From Pseudomaricurvus sp033283175 (lineage in GTDB: Bacteria > Pseudomonadota > Gammaproteobacteria > Pseudomonadales > Cellvibrionaceae), in assembly GCA_033283175.1 (NCBI GenBank), contig JAWMQM010000002.1, positions 1-64,000 on the forward strand: a stretch of DNA of 64,000 nt, in the 5' to 3' direction. Position 1 is the first letter of the stretch. The number at the start of each line of letters is the position of its first letter. The position numbers and the translations under genes are program-made. A model generated the notes under the pieces. It was not told the DNA's origin and did not search any database. It saw only the letters and a program-made list of their open reading frames with translations. Of this stretch, positions 27,187-36,905 are shown one piece after another.

Positions 27187-28326
27187 ATGACATTGATTCC
27201 CAAAGAGCCCGTGTGGGTAGATTCCTCCGCAGAACTGGCCGAACTGTGCCAGCGCTGGTCGCAGCAGTCCGCTATCGGTGTGGACACCGAGTTTATGCGC
27301 ACCAGCACCTTCTACCCCAAAACGGCGCTGTTTCAGGTGGGGGACGGGCAGGGCTGTTACCTGCTGGACCCGCTCGCCATTGACGACTTCGCGCCATTCA
27401 AGGCGCTGATGGCCAACGACAAGGTGGTGAAGGTTTTTCACTCCTGCTCGGAAGATTTTGAGGTCTTCCAGACGTTCCTGTCTGTGGTTCCAACGCCGGT
27501 CTTCGATACCCAGCTGGCGGCGGCGCTGGCGGGTTACGGATTCTCCCTCGGCTACGCCAGGCTGGTTGAGACGCTGCTCAATATAGAAGTACCCAAAAGC
27601 GAAACCCGCTCCGACTGGCTGCAGCGCCCGTTAAGTGTGTCGCAACTGCAGTACGCGGCGCTGGATGTGGCTTACCTGCCGGTGGTCTATGGCATGCTGG
27701 TCAAGCGCTTACGGGAGCAGGGGCGAACGGCCTGGGTGGAGGAGGATTGCCGCGAGCTGGTGTTGCAGGCCCAGGCGCCGGCGGATGTGGACCTTGCCTA
27801 TCAGAAGATCAAGTTGGCCTGGAAGCTGAACCCCCGGCAGCTGGCTGTCCTGCAAGGTGTGAGCCGTTGGCGGGAGCTGGAAGCCCGGCACCGCGATGTG
27901 CCCCGCAATCGCGTCCTGAAAGAGCGGGCCATGTGGGATATGGCACGCCTGCAGCCAACGGAGCTGAAACAACTGAGTGGCCTGGAGGGGGTTACCCCGC
28001 GCATGATTCGTGAGGATGGCGACGGCTTGCTGGATTTGGTCGCCAGCTGTGCACAGCTGCCGCAAGCCGAGTGGCCGCAACCGTTACCGGCTCCCCTGGC
28101 GCCGGAGCATGGTGATCTGCTCAAGGCCCTTAAACACTATGTTCGCGACCAGGCTGATGCCCTGGAGCTGCCTCCCGAGGTGCTGGTGCGCAAGAAGGAT
28201 TACGAAGACCTGATTCGCTCCGGTATGGACAATAGCGGCTATAGTTTAAATTCGCGCCTCAGCGGCTGGCGCCGCGAGGTCGTGGGCGAGGGGTTGTTGA
28301 GTCTGGCAACGCAGCTCGCCCGCTGA
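27187..28326 (+). CDS. rnd: Ribonuclease D
   Basis: 3'-5' exoribonuclease that trims tRNA precursors. The DEDDy exonuclease motifs are present: VDTEFMRTSTFYP (motif I), KVFHSCSEDFEVF (II) and QYAALDVAYLPVVY (III). A first HRDC region (NPRQLAVLQGVSRWRELEAR) and a C-terminal helical domain follow. It has 379 residues, close to the E. coli enzyme. It starts 9 bases after recR, so it is probably transcribed with it. Confidence 0.94.
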   Translation: MTLIPKEPVWVDSSAELAELCQRWSQQSAIGVDTEFMRTSTFYPKTALFQVGDGQGCYLLDPLAIDDFAPFKALMANDKVVKVFHSCSEDFEVFQTFLSVVPTPVFDTQLAAALAGYGFSLGYARLVETLLNIEVPKSETRSDWLQRPLSVSQLQYAALDVAYLPVVYGMLVKRLREQGRTAWVEEDCRELVLQAQAPADVDLAYQKIKLAWKLNPRQLAVLQGVSRWRELEARHRDVPRNRVLKERAMWDMARLQPTELKQLSGLEGVTPRMIREDGDGLLDLVASCAQLPQAEWPQPLPAPLAPEHGDLLKALKHYVRDQADALELPPEVLVRKKDYEDLIRSGMDNSGYSLNSRLSGWRREVVGEGLLSLATQLAR

Positions 28327-28377
28327 ATTTCCACCTTTATACAAGTTGAACCCGAACAGCCCCACTGGAAGCCTGCA

Positions 28378-28665
28378 ATGAAAATTATCTGTGATATCTA
28401 CAAAAGCGCCCGTGATCCGGATATGTATCTGTACGTTAAAAAGCAGGACGCTTTGTCACGGGTACCCGAAGCGCTGAAGGAGAAGTTCGGCAAACCCCTG
28501 CACGCCATGACGCTGCTGCTGGAGCCCGGTAAAAAGCTGGCCCGTGTGGAAGCGGAAACCCTGATTGCCCAGCTGGAGGAGAAGGGGTTCTACCTGCAGC
28601 TGCCACCGGCAAAGGATCAGGAGATGCTGGAAATTCACCTCAAGAACTCCAAGCTGAGTCTCTGA
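28378..28665 (+). CDS. ycgL: YcgL domain-containing protein
   Basis: A 95-residue cytosolic protein of the YcgL family, with the opening CDIYKSARDPDMYLYV and the core LSRVPEALKEKFGKPL. Structures of this family show a small alpha/beta fold, but no function is established. The order rnd-ycgL-ycgN is common in gammaproteobacteria. Confidence 0.9.
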   Translation: MKIICDIYKSARDPDMYLYVKKQDALSRVPEALKEKFGKPLHAMTLLLEPGKKLARVEAETLIAQLEEKGFYLQLPPAKDQEMLEIHLKNSKLSL

Positions 28666-28686
28666 CTCCGTACCGGAACCGAGCCC

Positions 28687-29136
28687 GTGGCCGCCCCGTC
28701 AACCCGCTTCTGGGAACACAAAACCCTCGAACAGCTCAACAGTGATGAGTGGGAATCCCTCTGCGATGGCTGTGGCAAATGCTGTCTGCACAAGCTCGAG
28801 GACGAGGACACCGGCGAGGTCTATTACACCTGCGTCGCCTGTCGTTACCTGGATGTAAACAAGGGCGGCTGCCGCTCCTACGCCAATCGACTGTCACTGG
28901 TGCCGGAGTGTGTTCACCTGCAACCCAAAGATGTGGCCCAGTTCCACTGGTTGCCACAGACCTGCGCCTATCGTCTGGTGGCTGAAGGTCGGCCTCTGTA
29001 TGATTGGCACCCGTTGATCAGTGGTGATCGCGACAGTGTGGTACGTGCGGGGGAATCGGTACGCGGGCGTGTCATCGAAGAGCGCCGGGTCGACGTGGAT
29101 GACCTTGAAGATTACATAGTGCACTGGGTCGAGTAA
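28687..29136 (+). CDS. ycgN: YcgN family cysteine-cluster protein (UPF0260)
   Basis: A 149-residue protein with a GTG start. It keeps the family's cysteine pattern: LCDGCGKCCLHKLEDEDT (C-x2-C-x2-CC), TCVACRYLD, CRSYANR and ECVHL, and later LPQTCAYRL. The arrangement suggests metal or iron-sulfur binding, but function is unknown. It begins 21 bases after ycgL. Confidence 0.9.
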   Translation: MAAPSTRFWEHKTLEQLNSDEWESLCDGCGKCCLHKLEDEDTGEVYYTCVACRYLDVNKGGCRSYANRLSLVPECVHLQPKDVAQFHWLPQTCAYRLVAEGRPLYDWHPLISGDRDSVVRAGESVRGRVIEERRVDVDDLEDYIVHWVE

Positions 29137-29168
29137 TTGGCCCCGGTGCCGGGAGAAGAAGCAGGACT

Positions 29169-29525
29169 ATGTTGGAAAACAGCTGGATTGGTTGGGGTTA
29201 TTATCTGCTGGCGGCAGCCGGCCTGTTTGCCGTGTGGTGGCGGATGACCATGCCGTTGCCCTGGGCGCGACTGCGTCTCGGCCTGCGGGCAGCGGTGCTG
29301 GCATTGATGGTATGCCCGTTTTCCGTGGGCGAAGGTTATGTGGAGATGGCGCCGGCGGTGTTAATGGTGGCCATGGAAACGGTATTTGAAGGCGTGGACT
29401 CCTTCTACCGCGCAGGCCCGACTCTGGTAACGGCCGTGGTAGTGGTTACCGTATTGGCATTACTGCTGGACCAGTTGTTCCGTCATTTCCTGCGCAAGCG
29501 CGACTCTTCCGGTGAGGCAGTCTGA
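29169..29525 (+). CDS. Small integral membrane protein of unknown function
   Basis: A 118-residue protein with three predicted membrane segments: residues about 10-24 (YYLLAAAGLFAVWWR), about 38-65 and about 84-102 (LVTAVVVVTVLALLL). A basic tail follows (RHFLRKRDSSGEAV). I do not recognise the family. It starts 32 bases after ycgN and is followed by a hairpin, so it looks like the last gene of the rnd-ycgL-ycgN group. Confidence 0.7.
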   Translation: MLENSWIGWGYYLLAAAGLFAVWWRMTMPLPWARLRLGLRAAVLALMVCPFSVGEGYVEMAPAVLMVAMETVFEGVDSFYRAGPTLVTAVVVVTVLALLLDQLFRHFLRKRDSSGEAV

Positions 29526-29563
29526 GAGGCTGGCCCGCAGCGCCATATCGCTTTTCCCGATAG

Positions 29564-29596
29564 CCGCTGGCAGCAGCGATTCGCTGCCAGCGGTTT
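29564..29596 (+). terminator. Possible terminator before tapT
   Basis: An 11-bp perfect stem (CCGCTGGCAGC / GCTGCCAGCGG) with an 8-base loop, followed by only three T. The stem is strong but the T-run is short, so termination may be partial. Confidence 0.6.
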
Positions 29597-29617
29597 CCGA
29601 CACAGACAGGCTCAGGC

Positions 29618-30205
29618 ATGAATATCTGTGGTGACTGTCTTCTGCGCCGCGATCTCTGTATCTGCCAGGGCGCTCCCCGATTACAGAGTAACCTGCAGTT
29701 GCTGTTGCTCACCCATCCTGCAGAGCTGAATAAAATCTCCAACACTGGCAGGCTGCTGCTGCGCACACTGCCTGGCACTCAGCGAATGTTGTGGCAGCGC
29801 CGTCAGTCGGGGGAGGAGCTGCAGGCGCTTATGGAGACAACAGGGCAGCGGGCTTGTTTGCTCTATCCGGAGGTGACAGCAGTCGCCACTTCCACAGAGA
29901 GTGAAGCCTGTACACCAATGGATAACTGCTGTTTCCTGCTGCTGGATGGCACCTGGCAACAGTCTGCCAAAATGCTGCGCCAGTGCGACTGGCTGCGGCG
30001 TCTGCCACGGTTGGCGCTAAGCGCCCCTCCCAGCCAGTTCAACCTCAGGCGCAACCAGCAACCCGGCAGTGTCTCCACCGCAGAAACGGCGATACACCTG
30101 CTGAGGTCGCGTGGCGAGAGCGTGGACGCCGACACCCTGCAGAACTACTTCATTGCATTTCAACGTGCCTGCGAGGCGCATCGCAGTGGTCACAACAAAT
30201 TATGA
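29618..30205 (+). CDS. tapT: tRNA-uridine aminocarboxypropyltransferase (DTW domain)
   Basis: Installs acp3U on tRNA using S-adenosylmethionine. The 195-residue protein has the N-terminal cysteine set CGDCLLRRDLCIC, the conserved LTHPAELNKISNTGRLL, the signature LLDGTWQQSAKMLR (the family's D-x-T-W) and FNLRRNQQPGSVSTAE. Length fits the short YfiP/TapT type. The following GNAT gene starts 10 bases beyond its stop. Confidence 0.87.
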   Translation: MNICGDCLLRRDLCICQGAPRLQSNLQLLLLTHPAELNKISNTGRLLLRTLPGTQRMLWQRRQSGEELQALMETTGQRACLLYPEVTAVATSTESEACTPMDNCCFLLLDGTWQQSAKMLRQCDWLRRLPRLALSAPPSQFNLRRNQQPGSVSTAETAIHLLRSRGESVDADTLQNYFIAFQRACEAHRSGHNKL

Positions 30206-30215
30206 GTCCTGCCCG

Positions 30216-30701
30216 ATGAACGCCAGCGCTTACCAGATTGAGCAGCTACCGGTGCTGCAATACCCTCTGGTGAACAAGTTCTATAAAGACACCGGCTACG
30301 GTGGCAAAGCGGGTCGCGACGAGCTGGTGTATGTGGTGCGTGGCCCGGCCGCCATCGTCGCTGCCGTGCGCCTGCAGCCGAAGGGGAATGGCTGGCTGTT
30401 CCTGCGCGCCATGTGTGTGGCACCGGCTTTGCGCGGACAGGGGGTGGGGCGGTTGTTGCTGCAGGGGCTGGGCCCGTTGCTGGCGAGCCGGCCAGTCTAC
30501 TGCTACCCCTTTGAGCATCTGATTTCCTTCTACGGCGACGGAGGTTTTCGGCAGCCGGGTGATGAGTCGTTGCAGGCAGGTGTTCCGCACTTTATGGCCG
30601 AGGCACTGCAGCGCTATCGGCAGCAGGGGCGCAAGGTGTGCCTGATGGTGCATGAAACCGGTCTGAAATCCCTGCCGCTGACGGCGGAAGCTGGCAGCTG
30701 A
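30216..30701 (+). CDS. GNAT family N-acetyltransferase
   Basis: A 161-residue acetyl-CoA-dependent acyltransferase. The acetyl-CoA pyrophosphate loop is visible in LRAMCVAPALRGQGVGRLLL (R-G-Q-G-V-G-R), with a downstream YPFEHLISFYGDGGF segment. A frame opens farther upstream, but the ATG at 30216 gives a normal domain start just after tapT. The acceptor substrate is unknown. Confidence 0.85.
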   Translation: MNASAYQIEQLPVLQYPLVNKFYKDTGYGGKAGRDELVYVVRGPAAIVAAVRLQPKGNGWLFLRAMCVAPALRGQGVGRLLLQGLGPLLASRPVYCYPFEHLISFYGDGGFRQPGDESLQAGVPHFMAEALQRYRQQGRKVCLMVHETGLKSLPLTAEAGS

Positions 30702-30703
30702 CC

Positions 30704-30712
30704 TGCTATAAT
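30704..30712 (+). promoter_or_regulatory. Extended -10 promoter upstream of hrpA
   Basis: TGCTATAAT is a perfect extended -10 element (TGn plus TATAAT). No -35 resembling TTGACA lies at the right distance, as is usual for extended -10 promoters. The predicted start is about 30719, leaving a leader of about 88 bases before the hrpA start chosen here. Confidence 0.6.
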
Positions 30713-30806
30713 GCCGGTCTTTTAATTGCGACCCCCGTAATCACGACCCCTGTCCGCACCCGTGCCCCTGGCCGGGTTGCTGAGTTATTTCCTGTTGGAG
30801 CCTGTT

Positions 30807-33800
30807 TTGTCCGCTGATCCCATCCCCCAGTTGCGCACGGCGTTAAAAGACGTCATGAGCCGCGACCACTTCCGCCTCAGTCGCCAGTTGCAGCGGTTGG
30901 AAACGCGCCTGCAGGAGGGTAAAGAGACAGGGCAGGAGCTGGACAAACTGCAGCAGGCAATTACCGCATCGAAGGCGCTGCTGCAGCAACGCCTGAACAA
31001 TGTGCCGGCTATCGAGTTTCCGCCCCAGCTGCCGGTCAGCGAGCGCCGCGACGAAATCGCTGAGCTGATAGAAAAACATCAGGTGGTGGTGCTGGCGGGC
31101 GAGACCGGTTCCGGCAAAACCACCCAGATTCCCAAAATCTGCCTGCAGCTGGGGCGGGGTATCAGGGGCCAGATCGGCCATACCCAGCCCCGGCGTATCG
31201 CTGCCAGCACGGTGGCCTCGCGCATCGCTGAAGAGCTGAATACCCCCCTGGGCAGTGCGGTGGGGTATCAGGTGCGTTTCAGCGACCACACCGACGACAG
31301 TACCTACATCAAGTTGATGACCGACGGTATCCTGCTGGCGGAGATTCAGAACGACCCTCACCTCAACCGTTACGACACACTGATTATCGATGAGGCCCAC
31401 GAGCGCAGCCTCAACATCGATTTTTTGCTGGGCTACCTCAAGCGGTTGTTGCCCAAGCGCCCGGACCTGAAGCTGATTATCACCTCGGCCACCATCGACC
31501 TGCAGAAGTTTTCCGAACACTTCGACAACGCGCCCATTATTGAAGTCTCCGGTCGTACCTATCCGGTGGAGGTGCGCTATCGCCCCATGGCCGACAGCGA
31601 TGATGACCTCTATGAAAGCATCGTTGCCACCGTCGACGAGATTCTCGAGAGCGAGAAGGGCGGCAGTCACCGGGGTGGCGATATCCTGGTGTTTATGAGT
31701 GGCGAGCGGGAGATTCGCGAAGCGGCGCTGGCACTGCGCCACGCCAACTTTCCCCATCTGGAGGTATTGCCACTCTATGCCCGCCTCAGCCTTGCCGAAC
31801 AGAACCGGGTGTTCGCCGGTCACCGGGGCCGGCGCGTGGTGCTGGCCACCAACGTGGCGGAAACCAGTATCACCGTGCCCGGTATCCGCTATGTTATTGA
31901 TCCCGGCTACGCCCGCATCAGTCGTTACAGCTTTCGCTCCAAGATTCAGCGCCTGCCGATTGAGGCGGTGTCACAGGCCAGTGCCAACCAGCGCATGGGA
32001 CGCTGCGGGCGGGTCAGTGAGGGTATCTGTTATCGCCTCTACAGCGAGGAGGATTTCCTCTCCCGGCCGGAGTTTACCGATGCGGAGATCCTGCGTACCA
32101 ATTTAGCGGCGGTGATCCTGCAGATGCTTAACCTGCGCATGGGCGACGTGCGCAAGTTTCCCTTTATTGATATGCCCGACAAGCGCCTGCTCAACGACGG
32201 CTTCAAGCTACTGGAAGAGCTGCAGGCGGTGGATCGCAAAGGGCAGGTGAAACCCCTGGGCCGGCAACTGATGACCCTGCCGGTGGACCCACGCCTGGGG
32301 CGCATGGTGCTGGCGGCGGCAAAGCACAACTGCCTGCGGGAGATGCTGATCATTGTCAGTGCCATGTCGATCCAGGATCCCCGCGAGCGGCCGGCGGAAA
32401 AGAAGCAGGCAGCGGATGAAAAGCATCGCCGCTTCAATGACGAGCACTCCGATTTTCTCGCGTACCTGAATTTGTGGGACTACGCCGAACAGCAGCGCCA
32501 GGACCTGTCGCAGAACCAGTTCCGCAAGTTGTGCCAGAAGGAGTTTCTCTCCTGGTTGCGCCTGCGGGAGTGGCGGGAGATCCACCATCAATTGCTGTCA
32601 GCCCTGAAACCCCTGAACCTGAAAGCCAACAAGGAACCGGCCGGTTACGAAAATGTACACCGCGCACTGCTGCCGGGATTGCTCGGCAACGTGGGCAACA
32701 AAGCAGAGGATCGGGAGTACCTGGGAGCGCGCAACCGCCGCTTTATGATTTTTCCTGGCTCATCACAGGTGAAGAAATCACCGGCCTGGATTGTGGCTGG
32801 CCAGTTACTGGAAACCTCACGGGTGTTCGCCCATCAGGTGGCGAAGATCGAGCCCGGCTGGGTGCTGCAGGCGGCACAACACCTGCTCAAGCGTAACCAG
32901 TACGAACCCCACTACGACGTTAAAAGCGGGCAGGTGATGGCCTATGAACGGGTGTCGCTTTATGGCCTGACACTGGTGGAAAAGGCGCGGGTGATTTTCG
33001 GCAATATCGATCCGGTGACCGCGCGGGAGGTGTTTATCCGCGCGGCGCTGGTGGAGGGCAGTTACCGCGGCAAGGGCGAGTTCTATCGCTACAACCAGCG
33101 GTTGCAGGAGGAATTGCTGGAGCTGGAGGCCAAGTCGCGCCGCCGCGATATCCTGGTGGACGATGAGATCCTCTACCGCTTTTACGACGAGCGGGTACCC
33201 GCCGGCATTTTCAACCTGGTGAGTTTTGAGAGCTGGCGCAAGGAGACAGAAGCCAATGCCGCCCAGGCGCGACTGCTGTTTATGTCCCGCGAGCATTTGA
33301 TGCAGCACGACGCCAGTGCCATTACCGAGGCACAGTTTCCCAGGACCCTCGCTGTGGAGGGTTTGACGCTGCCGCTCAGCTACCACTTTGAACCGGGCTC
33401 CGAGGCGGATGGTGTCAGTATCCAGGTGCCGGTGGCAGTGCTGCACCTGTTGCCGGAACTGCGGCTGCAGTGGTTGATCCCGGGATTGTTGCGGGAGAAG
33501 TGCATACAGCTGGTGAAAGGCCTCCCCAAACAGTGGCGCAAACATTTTGTGCCGGTGCCCGATTATGTCGACAAGGCGCTGGCAGCCCTGAAGCCGGATA
33601 ACGTGGCACTGACGGAAGCGCTGGGCCATCAACTCAAGCGCCAGACGCTGGTGGAGATTCCCGCGGAGGAGTGGGATAAGGCGGTGGTGGATGACTACTA
33701 CCGCATGAATATTCAGGTGGTGGATGAGGGTGGCAAGGTGCTGGCACAAAGTCGCGACCTGATCTCGCTGCGGGAGCGTTACCGCGACCAGCTGCAGCAG

Positions 33801-34691
33801 ACCCTGCAGAGCAGTGACAGCTCGCTGGAGCGTACCGGCATTGAGCGCTGGGACTTTGACGAGCTGGCGGAAACCACCCAGCTGAAGCGTGCTGGCATGC
33901 AGATTACCGCCTACCCGGCGCTGCTGGATGAGGGCAGCAGTGTGGCCCTGCGCCTGTTGGATAACCTGCTGGAAGCGCAGCAGTCGAGTTTGCGTGGTGT
34001 CACCCGCCTGGGGATGCTGAGCCTGCAGGATCTGGTGAAACCCCTGTCGAAGTCTCTGCTCAAGGGTAAGGATATGGGGCTCACCATGGTCTCCCTCGGA
34101 CGCCGCGAGGAGGTGGTGGACGACCTGCTGCTGGCGGCGGTACGGCAGAGTTGCTTCGCTGCCGGGCTGGTGCGCACGCAGGCGGATTTTGAGGCGGCGC
34201 TGGCGGCTGGTCGCAAGCAGCTAACCGGTGCAGCCCAGGAGATGGAGAAGCTGTTGCTGCAGGTGCTGGCCAGTGTGGTGGCCATTCGCAAAGCCATCAA
34301 GAGCAGTAAAAATGCGCTTGCCATTGCCACCGCGGCCGGTGACATCAATGTGCAGCTCCAGCGCCTGCTCTATCCGGGCTTTCTCTACGCCACACCACTG
34401 CAGCGGCTGCAGCAGTACCCCCGTTACCTGAAGGCCATTGAGTTGCGGCTGGAAAAGGCACCGTCACAGATTCAGCGTGACAAGATGTGGACCGCGGAGC
34501 TGGAGCAGTTGTGGCAACCCTGGCTGGAGCGCCAGCAGAAAGAGGGCGAGTTACTGTTTGCGGCTAATGAGAGAGCGCAGGAGTACCGCTGGATGCTGGA
34601 GGAGTACCGGGTGTCGCTGTTTGCCCAGACCCTGAAGACCATCGCACCGGTGTCCGACAAGCGCCTGAAAAAACTCTGGTCGGAAATCTGA
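30807..34691 (+). CDS. hrpA: ATP-dependent RNA helicase HrpA (DEAH box)
   Basis: A large DEAH/RHA helicase linked in E. coli to mRNA processing and rescue of stalled ribosomes. Walker A is GETGSGKT (about 98-105), followed by HTQPRRIAASTVASRIAEEL, the DEAH box IIDEAHERSLNID, SAT motif TSATIDL, and QRMGRCGRVSEGICYRLY in helicase domain 2. HA2, OB and a long C-terminal HrpA-specific domain complete about 1294 residues, close to the E. coli 1300. The TTG at 30807 is chosen because GGAG lies 6 bases upstream and the protein then aligns with HrpA N-termini; the frame extends to a GTG at 30762. No frameshift or missing motif is seen. Confidence 0.95.
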   Translation: MSADPIPQLRTALKDVMSRDHFRLSRQLQRLETRLQEGKETGQELDKLQQAITASKALLQQRLNNVPAIEFPPQLPVSERRDEIAELIEKHQVVVLAGETGSGKTTQIPKICLQLGRGIRGQIGHTQPRRIAASTVASRIAEELNTPLGSAVGYQVRFSDHTDDSTYIKLMTDGILLAEIQNDPHLNRYDTLIIDEAHERSLNIDFLLGYLKRLLPKRPDLKLIITSATIDLQKFSEHFDNAPIIEVSGRTYPVEVRYRPMADSDDDLYESIVATVDEILESEKGGSHRGGDILVFMSGEREIREAALALRHANFPHLEVLPLYARLSLAEQNRVFAGHRGRRVVLATNVAETSITVPGIRYVIDPGYARISRYSFRSKIQRLPIEAVSQASANQRMGRCGRVSEGICYRLYSEEDFLSRPEFTDAEILRTNLAAVILQMLNLRMGDVRKFPFIDMPDKRLLNDGFKLLEELQAVDRKGQVKPLGRQLMTLPVDPRLGRMVLAAAKHNCLREMLIIVSAMSIQDPRERPAEKKQAADEKHRRFNDEHSDFLAYLNLWDYAEQQRQDLSQNQFRKLCQKEFLSWLRLREWREIHHQLLSALKPLNLKANKEPAGYENVHRALLPGLLGNVGNKAEDREYLGARNRRFMIFPGSSQVKKSPAWIVAGQLLETSRVFAHQVAKIEPGWVLQAAQHLLKRNQYEPHYDVKSGQVMAYERVSLYGLTLVEKARVIFGNIDPVTAREVFIRAALVEGSYRGKGEFYRYNQRLQEELLELEAKSRRRDILVDDEILYRFYDERVPAGIFNLVSFESWRKETEANAAQARLLFMSREHLMQHDASAITEAQFPRTLAVEGLTLPLSYHFEPGSEADGVSIQVPVAVLHLLPELRLQWLIPGLLREKCIQLVKGLPKQWRKHFVPVPDYVDKALAALKPDNVALTEALGHQLKRQTLVEIPAEEWDKAVVDDYYRMNIQVVDEGGKVLAQSRDLISLRERYRDQLQQTLQSSDSSLERTGIERWDFDELAETTQLKRAGMQITAYPALLDEGSSVALRLLDNLLEAQQSSLRGVTRLGMLSLQDLVKPLSKSLLKGKDMGLTMVSLGRREEVVDDLLLAAVRQSCFAAGLVRTQADFEAALAAGRKQLTGAAQEMEKLLLQVLASVVAIRKAIKSSKNALAIATAAGDINVQLQRLLYPGFLYATPLQRLQQYPRYLKAIELRLEKAPSQIQRDKMWTAELEQLWQPWLERQQKEGELLFAANERAQEYRWMLEEYRVSLFAQTLKTIAPVSDKRLKKLWSEI

Positions 34692-34744
34692 TTTTATGGC
34701 GATGCGGCGTGTCAGCCTGTTGTGGTGTTGCAGTCTGTTATGGA

Positions 34745-34768
34745 CGGGAGCGACGCCTGCCGCTCCCG
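34745..34768. repeat. Hairpin between convergent hrpA and the RNase II gene
   Basis: A perfect 8-bp stem (CGGGAGCG / CGCTCCCG) with an 8-base loop. There is no T-run on either strand, so it may protect 3' ends rather than terminate. Confidence 0.45.
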
Positions 34769-34779
34769 CCTGAGCCGGC

Positions 34780-36768
34780 TCAGCTCTCGGTCACAGCCTC
34801 GGCCTTGGCTTCAGTCACAGCCAGCGCAAAGTTGATGCGCTTCTTGTCCAGGTCCACCCGCTCCAGGGTGACCTGCACTTCCTGATTCAGGACAAAGCCG
34901 CCGTTGTCGCTGCTCAGCGTCATGCGATCCTGGTCAAATTGGAAAGCCTTGGGATCCAGCTTCACAAAACCGTTAATGCCCCAGTCGGTCAGTACCACCG
35001 ACACCCCTTGCGAGGTGACGCGGGAGACACGTCCGTGCCAGGTGGCAGCGGGTTGCTGTTGCAGGAACAGGCAGTGCAGCCACTGTTCCAGGTCGCGGCC
35101 GGCCTGACGGGCGCTGGATACACCTTGCTGCAGGGTGCTGAGTTGCTCGGCATTCAGGGCCTCGCCACTGCTGCTTTCCAGAATGGCCCGCAGCGCGCGG
35201 TGGTTGTGCAGGTCGTTGTAGCGACGGATGGGGGAGGTGACAGTGGCGTAGTAGTCCATGCCCAGGCCCATGTGCGGCAGCGCCTCAGTGGTAAGCTCGC
35301 TGGCCTGCAGCATCAGGCGGAACGCCGCCAGCAGCCCGGCAGTGTCCGGATTCTGCTGCAGCTGGCGGATCAGCTGGCGATAGCCATCGAGGCTGGCCAG
35401 ATCCAGTTCGGCCAGCTGCGGCAACTCCTGTTGCAGGATTGCCCGGATACTCTCAAGGCGCTCGGCGCGGAAGCCGCCGTGGCCGGAGAAGAGTCCGTGC
35501 CCCGGGTGTCTGGCCAGCAGGTCGCCGGCGCTGCGGTTGGTGGCCAGCATGGCCTCTTCCACAATCTGCTGTGCCAGGTTGCGCTGGTCGCGGCGAATGG
35601 TGCTGATGTGCCACTTGTCGTCCAGCTGCAGGTAGTAGTCGTCCCGCTCTTCCATCAGCAGCAGGTGCTCGGCACGGTAGCGATTGAGGGCGTGGCTGCA
35701 CTCCGCCAGTTCCCGCAGCATCGGCTGGCACTCTGCGGACACGGCGTCGGCATTGTCGTTCTGCAGCCAGTCGGCTACGCCCAGGTAACTGAGTTTGTGG
35801 TGGGAGCGGATCAGGCCAAATTCAAAACGGGTATCGCTGATGCGGCCATCGCTCTCCACCTGCATGTGGCACACCAGCGCCGGGCGCTCTTCACCCGGCA
35901 CCAGGGAGTAGGTGTTGTGGGAGAGCTCCTGCGGCAGCATGCTGATGGCGCGGCCGGGGAGGTAGGCGGTATTGGCCCGCTTCAGGGCCACCTTGTCCAG
36001 CGCAGTCCCGGGGGCAATGGTAGAGGAGGGGTCGGCAATGGCGACGGTCAACTGCCAGCCATTGTCACGGCGTTCGACACAGAGGGCATCGTCCATATCC
36101 ATGGTGGTGGCTGAGTCGATGGTGACAAAGGGCAGCTGCTGCAGCTGCGCGCGACTGGCGTAGTCGGGGAGATGTTGCAGGCTGCAGGCCTGTATCTCTT
36201 TTACCTGCTGCAGTTGCTCCTTGCTCCACTCGCCCTTGAGCTGGTACTTGCGGCAGGTGACCTTGTGCTCGATGCCGGCATCGGCGGGGCTGCCCAGCAC
36301 TTCCGTGACCTTGGCCTGGCCCTTGCCGTCCTCAAACGGGTGGCGGGTGATGCGGCACAGCAGGTAGTCACCTTCTTTGGCGTTGGCACGAGCCTTGGGA
36401 GGCAGGAAGATCCAGCGATTGAGTTGTGGCATGTCCACCGCAACAAAGTGCCCCTTGCCGCGAATCAGGTACTGGCCCACCACCACTTTCTGTGGCGAGT
36501 CGAGCAATTTATCCAGTTCCGCCTGCAGTTTGCGGCTTTCCCCCTCGCCGTTGGTGTCGGCACCCTCATTCAGGGCCACCTCTACCCGGTCACCGGGGAG
36601 TACCCGGGCCATCTCGTCCGGAGGCAAAAAGATGTCGCGTCCATCGTCGAGGGTGACGAAGCCGAAGCGTCCCTGGCTGCCGCGGATGGTGCCGGTGGTC
36701 AGGTTTTTGTCCGCGCGAATGTTTTGTTTCAGCTGCGTGAGCTGGGAGAGGGCATTGGCATCAAGCAT
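34780..36768 (-). CDS. rnb: RNase II/R family 3'-5' exoribonuclease
   Basis: Processive exoribonuclease of about 662 residues, nearer in length to RNase II (644) than to RNase R. Order: cold-shock-like N-terminal domain (GTIRGSQGRFGFVTLDDGRD), second CSD, RNB catalytic domain with the active-site aspartates in TIDSATTMDMDDALCVER and the GRAISMLPQELSHNTYSLVP motif, HMGLGMDYYATVTSPIRRYNDL, then an S1 domain (WHGRVSRVTSQGVSVVLTDW). The start used gives MLDANALSQLTQLKQ, which matches RNase II N-termini; the frame continues to an ATG at 36837. It is transcribed alone. Confidence 0.9.
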   Translation of the reverse strand: MLDANALSQLTQLKQNIRADKNLTTGTIRGSQGRFGFVTLDDGRDIFLPPDEMARVLPGDRVEVALNEGADTNGEGESRKLQAELDKLLDSPQKVVVGQYLIRGKGHFVAVDMPQLNRWIFLPPKARANAKEGDYLLCRITRHPFEDGKGQAKVTEVLGSPADAGIEHKVTCRKYQLKGEWSKEQLQQVKEIQACSLQHLPDYASRAQLQQLPFVTIDSATTMDMDDALCVERRDNGWQLTVAIADPSSTIAPGTALDKVALKRANTAYLPGRAISMLPQELSHNTYSLVPGEERPALVCHMQVESDGRISDTRFEFGLIRSHHKLSYLGVADWLQNDNADAVSAECQPMLRELAECSHALNRYRAEHLLLMEERDDYYLQLDDKWHISTIRRDQRNLAQQIVEEAMLATNRSAGDLLARHPGHGLFSGHGGFRAERLESIRAILQQELPQLAELDLASLDGYRQLIRQLQQNPDTAGLLAAFRLMLQASELTTEALPHMGLGMDYYATVTSPIRRYNDLHNHRALRAILESSSGEALNAEQLSTLQQGVSSARQAGRDLEQWLHCLFLQQQPAATWHGRVSRVTSQGVSVVLTDWGINGFVKLDPKAFQFDQDRMTLSSDNGGFVLNQEVQVTLERVDLDKKRINFALAVTEAKAEAVTES

Positions 36769-36905
36769 GGGGGAGACTGGGTAATCCGGAATCAAGGGAA
36801 AACCGGCCGGGCCGGTGGCGAGTGGGGATGATAGCAAAAGCGTGGTCGCGGCTCACCTGATCTGAACCTGTTGGCGTGTTTGGCCGGGCTATCCCCGCAT
36901 TGGTC

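Noticed and set aside
34939..36114. A 391-codon plus-strand frame over the RNase II gene
   Set aside because: Antisense shadow of a certain gene.
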